Of a stretch of 6,990 nt of DNA, positions 1 through 5,560 are shown piece after piece; within the stretch, counting starts at the first letter, position 1, and each line of letters begins with the position of its first letter. Under the pieces are notes generated by a model, which did no database searches, was not told the DNA's origin, and saw only the letters and a program-made list of their open reading frames with translations. The DNA lies in contig PLYB01000110.1 in the NCBI GenBank assembly GCA_003151655.1, positions 1,402 through 8,391 of the forward strand. The letters run 5' to 3'. Made by a program: the position numbers and the translations under genes. Source of the stretch: Gallionellaceae bacterium (lineage in GTDB: Bacteria; Pseudomonadota; Gammaproteobacteria; Burkholderiales; Gallionellaceae).

Positions 1-113
1 TGGAGTCTTCCGGCTGGAACAAGCAACCTCCCGCACCGCAAGTTCCGGCGGATGTGTTGCAAAAGACCGCCGATAAATATCGCGAAGCACAAAGGCTCCT
101 TACCGGCGCATGA
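1..113 (+). CDS. purC: PurC C-terminus (partial): phosphoribosylaminoimidazole-succinocarboxamide synthase
   Basis: Only the last 36 codons are present, read from position 3 to the TGA at 111-113; the gene begins outside the window. The end reads ESSGWNKQPPAPQVPADV, then a helix with KTADKYREA and a final RLLTGA. This matches the usual C-terminus of SAICAR synthetase (a GWNK-x-PPAP-x-lP segment followed by a T-x-x-KY-x-EA helix). The enzyme joins CAIR and aspartate with ATP in cytoplasmic purine synthesis. Its stop overlaps the start of the next gene (ATGA at 110-113), suggesting translational coupling with the carbonic anhydrase. The catalytic part is not visible, so the call rests on this tail alone. 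Confidence 0.85.
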   Translation, partial: ESSGWNKQPPAPQVPADVLQKTADKYREAQRLLTGA

Positions 114-745
114 GTTCTACCCCGCGCAATCTCGTTGAAGGTTTTCAGCGCTTTCGCGAACAGCACTTCGAGCGTAACGATAGCCTTTACCAGCAATTAG
201 TAACGGAAGGACAAACCCCCAAAACACTGGTGGTCGCCTGCTGCGACTCGCGCGTTGATCCTGCATTAGTGTTGGATTGCGCTCCGGGCGACTTGTTCGT
301 CATCCGCAATGTGGCCAATCTGGTGCCGCCAGCCGAAGAACGCGCGGGACTTCACGGCACCACCGCCGCCATCGAATACGGAGTGCGTATTTTGGGCGTC
401 GAACATATTATCGTGCTGGGGCACGCCCATTGCGGCGGCATCGGCACACTGGTGAAAACCGGCGGGGTAAACGTTCCCGGTTCGTTCATCGACGATTGGA
501 TGCGGCTGGTGGAAAGTGCGCGTAGCAGCGTGATAGCCGAGATGCCGCAAGCTTCGCTGGAAGAACAAGTGCGCGCCTGCGAGCAACGCGCCATTCTGGT
601 TTCGCTGGAAAATCTGATGACGTTTAGCTGGGTGAAAGAACGAGTCGATACCGGACAGCTTTCTCTACACGGCTGGTATTTTGATATCGAACACGGCCAG
701 CTCTTGCGTTACAACACAGCAGCAAATCATTTCGAGGCGTTGTAA
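110..745 (+). CDS. Beta-class carbonic anhydrase
   Basis: A 211-residue cytoplasmic zinc enzyme interconverting CO2 and bicarbonate. The beta-class signature is complete: C44-C-D46-S-R48 (the CxDSR motif, with zinc ligand C44 and the D46/R48 dyad) and H105-A-H-C108-G-G, giving zinc ligands H105 and C108. Conserved features between them are RNVAN (66-70), followed by GTTAAIEYGV (83-92) and LGVEHIIVLGH (95-105). Length is normal for the bacterial family (about 200-220). The ATG overlaps the purC stop as ATGA and there is no good ribosome binding site just before it, so translation probably depends on coupling. The protein ends with a typical LHGWYFDIEHGQLLRYN segment. It could be called Can or CynT, but the subtype cannot be settled here and no cyn genes are visible. 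Bicarbonate feeds purine synthesis, which may explain the place next to purC (inference). Confidence 0.95.
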   Translation: MSSTPRNLVEGFQRFREQHFERNDSLYQQLVTEGQTPKTLVVACCDSRVDPALVLDCAPGDLFVIRNVANLVPPAEERAGLHGTTAAIEYGVRILGVEHIIVLGHAHCGGIGTLVKTGGVNVPGSFIDDWMRLVESARSSVIAEMPQASLEEQVRACEQRAILVSLENLMTFSWVKERVDTGQLSLHGWYFDIEHGQLLRYNTAANHFEAL

Positions 746-759
746 TTGTGAACAATGCC

Positions 760-783
760 GTAGGCTGGTGGTGATAACCAGCC
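760..783 (+). repeat. GTAG-headed stem-loop downstream of carbonic anhydrase (possible REP)
   Basis: A GTAG (760-763) leads into GCTGGT (764-769), a 7-nt loop, and ACCAGC (777-782). The preceding G and following C extend the stem to 7 bp. The order GTAG then hairpin is the same as in the clearer REP pair near 3816, but the stem is unrelated in sequence. It lies 14 nt after the carbonic anhydrase stop. There is no T-run after it, so it is not a standard intrinsic terminator. It may be a single REP, an mRNA-stabilising hairpin or chance. Confidence 0.35.
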
Positions 784-814
784 ACTTGGCAATCGTTCTT
801 TGATTGCTTAGTGG
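782..814. other. Imperfect 13-position stem-loop
   Basis: CCACT (782-786) pairs with AGTGG (810-814), then comes one T-T mismatch, one G-T wobble, and GCAATC (789-794) pairs with GATTGC (802-807). The loop is GTTCTTT (795-801). The 5' arm overlaps the last bases of the preceding hairpin, so the two structures would exclude each other in RNA. No T-run follows on either strand. It could be the scar of a small mobile element or an RNA structure closing the purC-carbonic anhydrase unit. Confidence 0.4.
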
Positions 815-866
815 AATGGCTAGGTGTTCCATCAGGTATGAACCCCGGCATGTTCAATATCCTATC

Positions 867-1088
867 ATGCCAGCTATCTCGACAAAGAATCGTAAGGAGC
901 CAACATCTGCCAATGAACGGCACTTTCTGGCCGCGTAGTTCTAATGAAAGAGAGCTTGTCGTTGCACAGTGCGGGGCAGCAATTGTCCAGCTAAAAGCCG
1001 TATTAGAATTAATGAGATGCAGCACGAGAAAGTAAAGAGAAGCGTGCCTATCGCTTACTTGCTCAAATTAGCAAGCCAAAATGGATAA
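867..1088 (+). pseudogene. Decayed small gene, unknown family (remnant A)
   Basis: From ATG 867 the reading begins MPAISTKNRKEPTSANERHF and stops at TAG 936-938; TAA and TGA follow just after. The same frame reopens downstream and ends RINEMQHEKVKRSVPIAY, then LLKLASQNG and TAA 1086-1088. Between them the +1 frame reads plausibly as ERELVVAQCGAAIVQLKAVL. Moving between these frames gives a coherent, charged, helical protein of about 70 residues, so I infer a small gene broken by at least two indels or by substitutions. No family is recognised. The stop is 4 nt before the next start candidate (ATG 1093), an operon-like spacing with remnant B. It could be a chance run of open codons; composition alone does not prove coding history. 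Confidence 0.35.
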
Positions 1089-1394
1089 TGACATGACTAC
1101 TCGATTCAACCTAGATACAGCGGCACTACGTATCTTCGATGCAACCTACGACACCACTCGTTCAGATATTGCATCTCAGACAAAAGGTGATTTTTTGGCT
1201 GCATTTCCCAAAGAAAATCTTAATCGACTCAGTTGATTCGCTTGTCTGACAAGCCGATTACACGTGAAATATCGCAAAACTGGAATACTCATATCAGCTA
1301 TGCGGAAGATGGTAGTGCCGTCGAAGTTGTATTGCTGGAAGCACGTGCCAATGGTGCTTATCCGTTCGAAGTACAACATGCTCGAGCGGCTTGA
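1081..1394 (+). pseudogene. Frameshifted small gene, unknown family (remnant B)
   Basis: Starts are possible at ATG 1081 or 1093. The second reads MTTRFNLDTAALRIFDATYD and on through FLAAFPKENLNRLS to TGA 1234-1236. A second frame is open from 1224 and reads IRLSDKPITREISQNWNTHI, then SYAEDGSAVEVVLLEARANG and AYPFEVQHARAA, ending at TGA 1392-1394. The two frames overlap by about 10 nt at 1224-1234, so one single-base indel there would restore a protein of about 100 residues. Both halves look like genuine globular protein. The first half slightly resembles the FPKE-x-L-x-x-L stretch at the start of some McrB-like restriction ATPases, but that is too weak to assign. The end faces the convergent gene at 1408 with only 13 nt between. 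It could instead be an active gene with a sequencing error or programmed frameshift. Confidence 0.45.
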
Positions 1395-1407
1395 GCGCCA
1401 GTCAACA

Positions 1408-1977
1408 TTATTTCCAGCGATAACCGATGCTCAAACGTGCTCCGGTCCAATTGACATCCTGATTCGCATATTTGATTTTGGCCGAATCGCCTTGAAGCAT
1501 TATTGACCAATTGCCGTTGGACGGCTCCCATCCCACAACGATCCCTTCGCCGGTACCCGTTTCCGAGGTGGTGGTAGTACCGGAACTGGTGGTAGTCGAT
1601 TCGGTATATATTGCCCCATGGACGCCCACAAATAGATCTCCCTTCCAGGATCTGCCTTGCAAGCCCAAAATATTGTGTTCCATCACCGTGTCGGATTGCG
1701 TGGTGAGATTGGTCGATTCGTTGGATACCATTAAAAATGGATTCAGCGTCAGATTATTCGGGAAGACCATCTGGTAATCCATCCCGAGGCTCGCGCCTGA
1801 GCTATTGTAACTACTGGTCGATCCAACAGTGTTCGTTCCAGAGGCAACTGTGAAAGTTGAGTTCATAATATTGCTGGTCGCGCCAATGTTTAATCCAAAA
1901 CCGTTTTTGGGTTCGGCCATTGCGTAGCCTGTGCAAATATCAATCAGTAGCAATGAAATCAATAACATTAGTTTCAT
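1408..1977 (-). CDS. Secreted small beta-barrel-like outer-membrane protein (hypothetical)
   Basis: A 189-residue protein with no family I can name. It has a clear Sec signal peptide: MK, a hydrophobic run LMLLISLLLIDI, then CTGYAMA with likely cleavage after A21 (A-M-A/E). The mature part is rich in Gly, Ser, Thr and Asn, has alternating strand-like segments (GFGLNIGATS, LTLNPFLMVS, GDLFVGVHGAIY, EGIVVGWEPS, WSIMLQGDS) and Ser/Thr-rich loops (residues about 128-141). It ends in ARLSIGYRWK, close to the aromatic-ended last strand of an outer-membrane barrel, although a Lys follows the Trp. About 8 strands would fit the length. C15 sits in LIDIC, a poor lipobox, so a lipoprotein is unlikely. 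The start is backed by GGGAG 6 nt upstream on the minus strand. It is a lone gene, divergent from the transporter and convergent with remnant B, with lower GC than most neighbours. Function unknown. Confidence 0.75.
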   Translation of the reverse strand: MKLMLLISLLLIDICTGYAMAEPKNGFGLNIGATSNIMNSTFTVASGTNTVGSTSSYNSSGASLGMDYQMVFPNNLTLNPFLMVSNESTNLTTQSDTVMEHNILGLQGRSWKGDLFVGVHGAIYTESTTTSSGTTTTSETGTGEGIVVGWEPSNGNWSIMLQGDSAKIKYANQDVNWTGARLSIGYRWK

Positions 1978-2172
1978 AGCAGGCTCCCGGAAATAAAGTT
2001 GAGTAAATAATTCGACGGCGGACAGTCACATTTAAATACTAGCCCAAACCGGATTGATCCATTGCGGGAGAAAAGGGGGAATTGGGCTGCTTTCTGCTGC
2101 TTTAAAAAATCAAAACGACACTTGTTAACCGGCAAGCCAAGTGAATTGCGCAAGCCTGATAGAATGGCGGCG
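1978..2172. promoter_or_regulatory. Divergent intergenic region between the barrel gene and the MFS gene
   Basis: These 195 nt must hold the promoters of both flanking genes. On the minus strand the only clear element is the ribosome binding site of the barrel gene (complement of 1984-1988). An AT-rich ATTTAAAT-like patch near 2029-2036 might serve as its -10, but I see no matching -35. On the plus strand the frame open from ATG 2062 has no family-like sequence before residue 35 and a Lys/Arg-rich, Cys-containing start, so I treat it as non-coding. Confidence 0.4.
2157..2165 (+). promoter_or_regulatory. Candidate extended -10 promoter for the MFS gene
   Basis: TGATAGAAT fits the extended -10 pattern TGnTATAAT with one mismatch in the hexamer. 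No good -35 lies at the usual 17 nt, which is tolerated for extended -10 promoters. The start of transcription would fall near 2172, right at ATG 2173, predicting a leaderless or nearly leaderless mRNA. This is a motif match only. Confidence 0.35.
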
Positions 2173-3771
2173 ATGGATACTTTAGTCCCCGCCAACTCCT
2201 CTGCATCTCCCATTACCTCGATCCAGCGCAAGGTTGTCCTTGCCGCCTGTTTTGGTACTTTCTTGGAGTGGTACGATTTTCTAACTTTTGCTTCGCTGGC
2301 GACCTATTTTAGCGTGCTGTTTTTTCCGCCGGATAATCCGACTGCCGCGTTGTTGGCCAGTCTGGCTACCTTTGGCGTGGGCATGCTGGTGCGCCCGTTG
2401 GGTGCGGCGGTGTTCGGCTCGCTGGGTGATAAATATGGCCGTCGACCAATTTTTATTGCCACCATTTTTCTGATGGGGGTGACCACCTTTGGTGTCGGCT
2501 TGTTGCCTACCTATGCGAATGTCGGCATGCTGGCACCCGCGTTGCTGCTGGTGTTGCGCTTGCTGCAGGGTTTTGCGGTGGGCGGTGAGATCGGTGGCGC
2601 GGCGGTGTATTTGACCGAACACGCACCGAATAACCGACGCGGCTTTTACACCAGCGTGCTGCAACTGATGGGGCCGTTGGGTATTATGGCTTCCACTATC
2701 CAAATCGTGTTGCTGCAATATTGGTTGAGCGACACCGAATTCCGCGAATGGGGCTGGCGCGTGCCATTTCTGTTGTCCATCGTGCTGCTGCTGATCTCGC
2801 TGAAAAGCCGCATGAACATGATTGAGTCGCCGGTGTTTAATCAATTGCGCGCAAGCGATGACATCGCCAAAGCACCGCTGCGCGAATGTCTGAAAGACAA
2901 GCGCACGTTGGGACGCATGGCGTTGCTGTTCTTTTGCATCTCGGCGGGCGGCTCGCTGCTGTTCTTTTCGTCGCAGGTTTATACCAATGTTTTTTTGAAA
3001 AGCGTGGTGAAGTTTGAGCCGCAACTCGCCAGCACTCTGGTGATGGTAAGCACGCTGGCGCTGTTTCCCCTCACCGTATTTTGCGGTTGGCTGTCGGATC
3101 GCATCGGGCGCAGACCGGTGTTGCTGGCGGGCTTGCTGCTGGGAGCGCTGGCGATACTGCCCGTGTTTCACGGCCTGCTGCATTTCGGCAATCCGGCGCT
3201 GGCGCAGTTCAACAGTCGCGTCGAGGTGAAACTCAGCGGAGACAATTGCAGCTACAATCCTTTTGTCGCGCCACGCAACGATTGTGAGCGCAATCAGGAA
3301 TGGCTGACCAAACAGGGCGTGGTCTACACGTTGGAACAGCGCAGCGGAGCAACAACTCAAATTGCTGTACGTGAACAAATACCGGTCGCAGGTTTCCAGC
3401 CCGATGCGCTGAAGCGAGCTTTGCTAATTTCCGGCTGGCCGGATAAAGCCGATGTGCAACAAGCCAATTTACCTGCCATCGTCGCGTTGTTGTTAATATT
3501 GGTCGTTGCCTTGGCATTAATCACCGGCCCGCAAACGGCTGTGCTGGCAGAACTCTTTCCCGCACGCACGCGCTATACCGCAGCGGCGTTGCCGCATAAT
3601 TTGAGCGCGGGCTGGATCGGCGGCATGTCGCCCTTCATGGTCACCCTCATCGGCACCCGTATGGGCGATGTGTCGCTCGGTATCTGGTATCCGGCAGGCT
3701 TGTTATGTTTGGCCTTCGTCGTGGGTCTGGTATTCTTACCGGAAACGAGGAATGCCTCGCTGGAACAATAA
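2173..3771 (+). CDS. MFS transporter, metabolite:H+ symporter (MHS) group
   Basis: A 532-residue inner-membrane transporter with about 12 membrane segments. MHS hallmarks are FGTFLEWYDF (27-36) in helix 1, motif A GSLGDKYGRRP (82-92) between helices 2 and 3, RLLQGFAVGGEIGGAA (129-144), the repeated motif GWLSDRIGRRP (305-315) in the second half, and PET near the C-terminus. Relatives include ProP, KgtP and ShiA, proton-coupled importers of organic acids, betaines and similar solutes; the substrate here cannot be told. An unusually long hydrophilic segment (about 336-432) with C359 and C371 interrupts the second half, as in a subset of MHS proteins of about 550 residues, so it is probably an extracytoplasmic domain. 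Start: ATG 2173 is preferred because an extended -10-like motif ends at 2165; ATG 2164 is the alternative, and the in-frame ATG 2062 adds an unlikely 37-residue leader. No strong ribosome binding site is visible. A terminator follows. Confidence 0.88.
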   Translation: MDTLVPANSSASPITSIQRKVVLAACFGTFLEWYDFLTFASLATYFSVLFFPPDNPTAALLASLATFGVGMLVRPLGAAVFGSLGDKYGRRPIFIATIFLMGVTTFGVGLLPTYANVGMLAPALLLVLRLLQGFAVGGEIGGAAVYLTEHAPNNRRGFYTSVLQLMGPLGIMASTIQIVLLQYWLSDTEFREWGWRVPFLLSIVLLLISLKSRMNMIESPVFNQLRASDDIAKAPLRECLKDKRTLGRMALLFFCISAGGSLLFFSSQVYTNVFLKSVVKFEPQLASTLVMVSTLALFPLTVFCGWLSDRIGRRPVLLAGLLLGALAILPVFHGLLHFGNPALAQFNSRVEVKLSGDNCSYNPFVAPRNDCERNQEWLTKQGVVYTLEQRSGATTQIAVREQIPVAGFQPDALKRALLISGWPDKADVQQANLPAIVALLLILVVALALITGPQTAVLAELFPARTRYTAAALPHNLSAGWIGGMSPFMVTLIGTRMGDVSLGIWYPAGLLCLAFVVGLVFLPETRNASLEQ

Positions 3772-3773
3772 AG

Positions 3774-3796
3774 CCCCCCACCGCAAGCAGCGGGGG
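3774..3796 (+). terminator. Terminator-like GC hairpin after the MFS gene
   Basis: It begins 2 nt after the transporter stop. CCC (3777-3779), a bulged A, and CCGC (3781-3784) pair with GCGG (3790-3793) and GGG (3794-3796) around a 5-nt AAGCA loop. The next real T-run is at 3811-3815, so termination may be imperfect or may be completed by the hairpin plus T6 at 3820-3844. Confidence 0.55.
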
Positions 3797-3810
3797 ATTG
3801 GGTAGTTGGA

Positions 3811-3890
3811 TTTTTGTAGGTCGGGTTTCAACCCGACGTTTTTTCTTCGATTCGCTAACCCCGTCGGGATAAATCCCGACCTACGAAAAA
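3811..3890. repeat. BIME/REPIN-like element: two inverted GTAG-headed REP sequences
   Basis: The left REP is GTAG (3816-3819), stem GTCGGGTT (3820-3827), loop TC, stem AACCCGAC (3830-3837). The right REP is its mirror: stem GTCGGGAT (3863-3870), loop AA, stem ATCCCGAC (3873-3880), then CTAC (3881-3884), which is GTAG on the other strand. The outer arms, T5-GTAGGTCGGG (3811-3825) and CCCGACCTAC-G-A5 (3875-3890), also pair, differing by one inserted base. A GTAG head followed by a hairpin, in inverted pairs, is the established form of REPs mobilised by REP-associated tyrosine (RAYT, Y1-type) transposases. No RAYT gene is in the window. The element sits between the transporter and pyrC. Confidence 0.85.
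3820..3844 (+). terminator. REP hairpin with T6 run, possible rho-independent terminator
   Basis: An 8-bp stem (3820-3827 with 3830-3837) with a 2-nt apparent loop (in practice 4 nt with an opened end pair) is followed after one G by six Ts (3839-3844). This has the form of an intrinsic terminator for transcripts coming from the MFS gene, so the left half of the REP pair may double as the real stop. Confidence 0.55.
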
Positions 3891-3901
3891 CACTACGCCC
3901 C

Positions 3902-3907
3902 AGGAGG
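3902..3907 (+). promoter_or_regulatory. Perfect AGGAGG ribosome binding site before an in-frame TTG of pyrC
   Basis: AGGAGG lies 7 nt upstream of TTG 3915, which is in frame with pyrC and would add 14 mostly hydrophilic, Lys-rich residues (TQKDKKVEKWKSK after the first). It is 49 nt from ATG 3957, too far to serve that start directly. The site therefore either marks a TTG start or drives translation that reaches the ATG by coupling. Confidence 0.5.
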
Positions 3908-3956
3908 CGGGGAATTGACCCAAAAAGATAAAAAAGTTGAGAAATGGAAATCAAAA

Positions 3957-4991
3957 ATGGAAATTAAATTAACCCGACCCGATGATTGGCATTTGCATCT
4001 GCGCGATGATGCCCTGATGCAATCTGTCCTGCCCGACACTGCGCGCCAATTCGCCCGTGCCATCGTTATGCCCAATCTCCGACCACCAGTGACCACCACG
4101 GCGCAAGCACTGGAATACCGTTCGCGCATTTTGGCAGCGTTGCCAGCGGGCGCAAAGTTCGAGCCACTAATGACGCTCTACCTTACCGATAACACCGGCG
4201 CGGAAGAAATCCGCAAGGCGAAGCAAAGCGGTGCAGTCCATGCAGTGAAGCTATATCCGGCGGGTGCGACCACAAACTCCGACGCGGGTGTAACCGATCT
4301 GCGCAAGACCTATGCCGCGCTGGAAGAGATGCAACGCTGCGGAATGCCGTTGCTGGTGCATGGTGAAGTAACCGACAGTAACATCGACATTTTCGACCGC
4401 GAAGCGGTGTTTATCGAGCGTGTGCTGCAACCGCTGCTGCAAGACCTGCCGAGTCTGCGCGTGGTGTTCGAGCACATCACCACCAAAGATGCCGCACAAT
4501 TTGTAACAAGTGCAGCAGACAATATCGCCGCCACCATCACCGCGCATCACCTGCTGTACAACCGCAACGCCATGCTGGTCGGCGGCATCCGTCCGCATTA
4601 TTATTGCCTGCCGGTGTTGAAGCGCGAGACACACCGTGAATCATTAGTTAAAGCCGCCACCAGCGGCAATAAAAAATTCTTCCTCGGTACCGACAGCGCA
4701 CCGCACGCACAGCACACCAAAGAAAATGCCTGCGGCTGCGCTGGTTGCTACACTGCCCATGCTGCCATCGAGCTATATACGGAAGCGTTCGAGACGGCAG
4801 GCGCGTTGGATAAACTGGAAGGCTTTGCCAGTTTCTACGGTGCGGATTACTACGGTTTACCGCGCAATAAAGAAATCATCACATTGAGCAAAGAAGAATG
4901 GCAAGTACCGGCATCCGTTGGATTCGGAGAGCATCAACTGGTACCTCTCAGAGCCGGGGAAAAGATGAAGTGGCAGCTGAAAGCACAGTAA
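3957..4991 (+). CDS. pyrC: Dihydroorotase, class II (PyrC)
   Basis: It catalyses the reversible closure of N-carbamoyl-L-aspartate to dihydroorotate, the third step of pyrimidine synthesis, in the cytoplasm. From ATG 3957 it has 344 residues, against 348 in E. coli PyrC. All metal-site residues are present with a constant offset of 4 from E. coli: H12 and H14 (DDWHLHLRD), K98 (HAVKLYPAGATTNS; the carboxylated lysine), H135 (LLVHGEV), H173 (FEHITT) and D246 (LGTDSAPH). ATG 3957 fits the family N-terminus (I/L-x-RPDDWHLH), but a perfect AGGAGG points to TTG 3915, so an extended form of 358 residues is possible. A direct repeat of AAATGGAAAT (3942-3951, 3955-3964) surrounds the start. It is the first gene of a five-gene run; 34 nt separate it from the CheX-like start. 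Confidence 0.96.
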   Translation: MEIKLTRPDDWHLHLRDDALMQSVLPDTARQFARAIVMPNLRPPVTTTAQALEYRSRILAALPAGAKFEPLMTLYLTDNTGAEEIRKAKQSGAVHAVKLYPAGATTNSDAGVTDLRKTYAALEEMQRCGMPLLVHGEVTDSNIDIFDREAVFIERVLQPLLQDLPSLRVVFEHITTKDAAQFVTSAADNIAATITAHHLLYNRNAMLVGGIRPHYYCLPVLKRETHRESLVKAATSGNKKFFLGTDSAPHAQHTKENACGCAGCYTAHAAIELYTEAFETAGALDKLEGFASFYGADYYGLPRNKEIITLSKEEWQVPASVGFGEHQLVPLRAGEKMKWQLKAQ

Positions 4992-5025
4992 TTGCGCGGC
5001 AACTAGTCTGTTTATGGAGAACATG

Positions 5026-5553
5026 ATGCAACAGAAAAACGGGACAGCAGGAAAAAAACATCAGGCCGCATCATTGAACGATGGTGACTATATGGACATC
5101 GTCATGATTAATGCGTTGCTGGAGTCTATGTTCACGATCTTCACCACTATGGTGAGACAGAAGATACGCCCCGGGGTTCCGGAACCCAAGCAGGACAAAA
5201 TCGCAAAAGGCGCGGTCTCCGGTCTTATCGGCATGAAGGCTGAGGGAGCTTGCGGAAGTATCGCGTTATCTCTCACGCCACCGACAATCCGCGAGATTTC
5301 GCGCAGTATGCTTGGCCACGAAATCGTCAGCATTGATAAAGAGGCAGCAGACCTCGTTGGAGAGCTGACCAACATGCTGGTGGGCGGTGCCAAGCGAATT
5401 TTGTCCGAGAAGGGGCATGATTTCGACATGCAAACACCGCAACTATTGCTGGGTGAAGGACATGAAATCGTACATCATTATCCCGGTCAAACGGTGTTGC
5501 TACCAATCCAGATAGCGCAAGAAGAGTTCTATATCGAGTTGAATTTTGTCTGA
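5026..5553 (+). CDS. CheX-like protein (CheC/CheX/FliY phosphatase fold)
   Basis: A 175-residue cytoplasmic protein. After a Lys/Gln-rich tail of about 20 residues it has the CheX-type layout: helix DIVMINALLESMFTIFTTMV, strands around GLIGMKAEGACGSIALSL, a helix TIREISRSMLG, and the signature helix DLVGELTNMLVGGAKRIL, whose E113-x-x-N116 matches the catalytic ExxN pair of CheC/CheX phosphatases. It ends in FYIELNFV, a final strand typical of CheX. In the known family these residues remove phosphate from CheY-P; the partner here is unknown, since no response regulator, kinase or flagellar gene is near. Start: GGAG (5016-5019) lies 6 nt before ATG 5026; ATG 5014 and 5023 are upstream alternatives (up to 179 residues). 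It sits between pyrC and a gamma carbonic anhydrase, with a 7-nt gap to the latter. Confidence 0.8.
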   Translation: MQQKNGTAGKKHQAASLNDGDYMDIVMINALLESMFTIFTTMVRQKIRPGVPEPKQDKIAKGAVSGLIGMKAEGACGSIALSLTPPTIREISRSMLGHEIVSIDKEAADLVGELTNMLVGGAKRILSEKGHDFDMQTPQLLLGEGHEIVHHYPGQTVLLPIQIAQEEFYIELNFV

Positions 5554-5560
5554 GACCATT

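Noticed and set aside
624..1025. Minus-strand open frame of 133 codons across the carbonic anhydrase end
   Set aside because: Low-complexity, no ribosome binding site, overlaps the 3' end of a certain gene; the plus-strand fragments there look more protein-like.
811..1035. Plus-strand 74-codon open frame as an intact gene
   Set aside because: Its first half is not protein-like and no ribosome binding site precedes it; only its second half fits, as the middle of remnant A.
1093..1236. McrB-type restriction enzyme fragment
   Set aside because: Only a short FPKE-like stretch is similar; no AAA motifs or nuclease part are present, so the name is not supported.
1930..1977. Lipoprotein signal in the barrel gene (Cys at residue 15)
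   Set aside because: LIDIC does not fit the lipobox (small residue expected at -1), and an A-M-A signal peptidase I site follows.
2062..2172. N-terminal extension of the MFS protein from ATG 2062
   Set aside because: The added 37 residues are unlike the family and lie across the likely promoter; helix 1 follows naturally from ATG 2173.
2281..3378. Long open frame on the minus strand opposite the MFS gene (365 codons)
   Set aside because: Gln/His/Arg-rich translation with no family features, fully antisense to a clear transporter; it arises from the codon bias of that gene.
3811..3890. CRISPR array or riboswitch
   Set aside because: Only two inverted hairpins with no regularly spaced direct repeats, and no aptamer-like layout; the REP explanation is complete.
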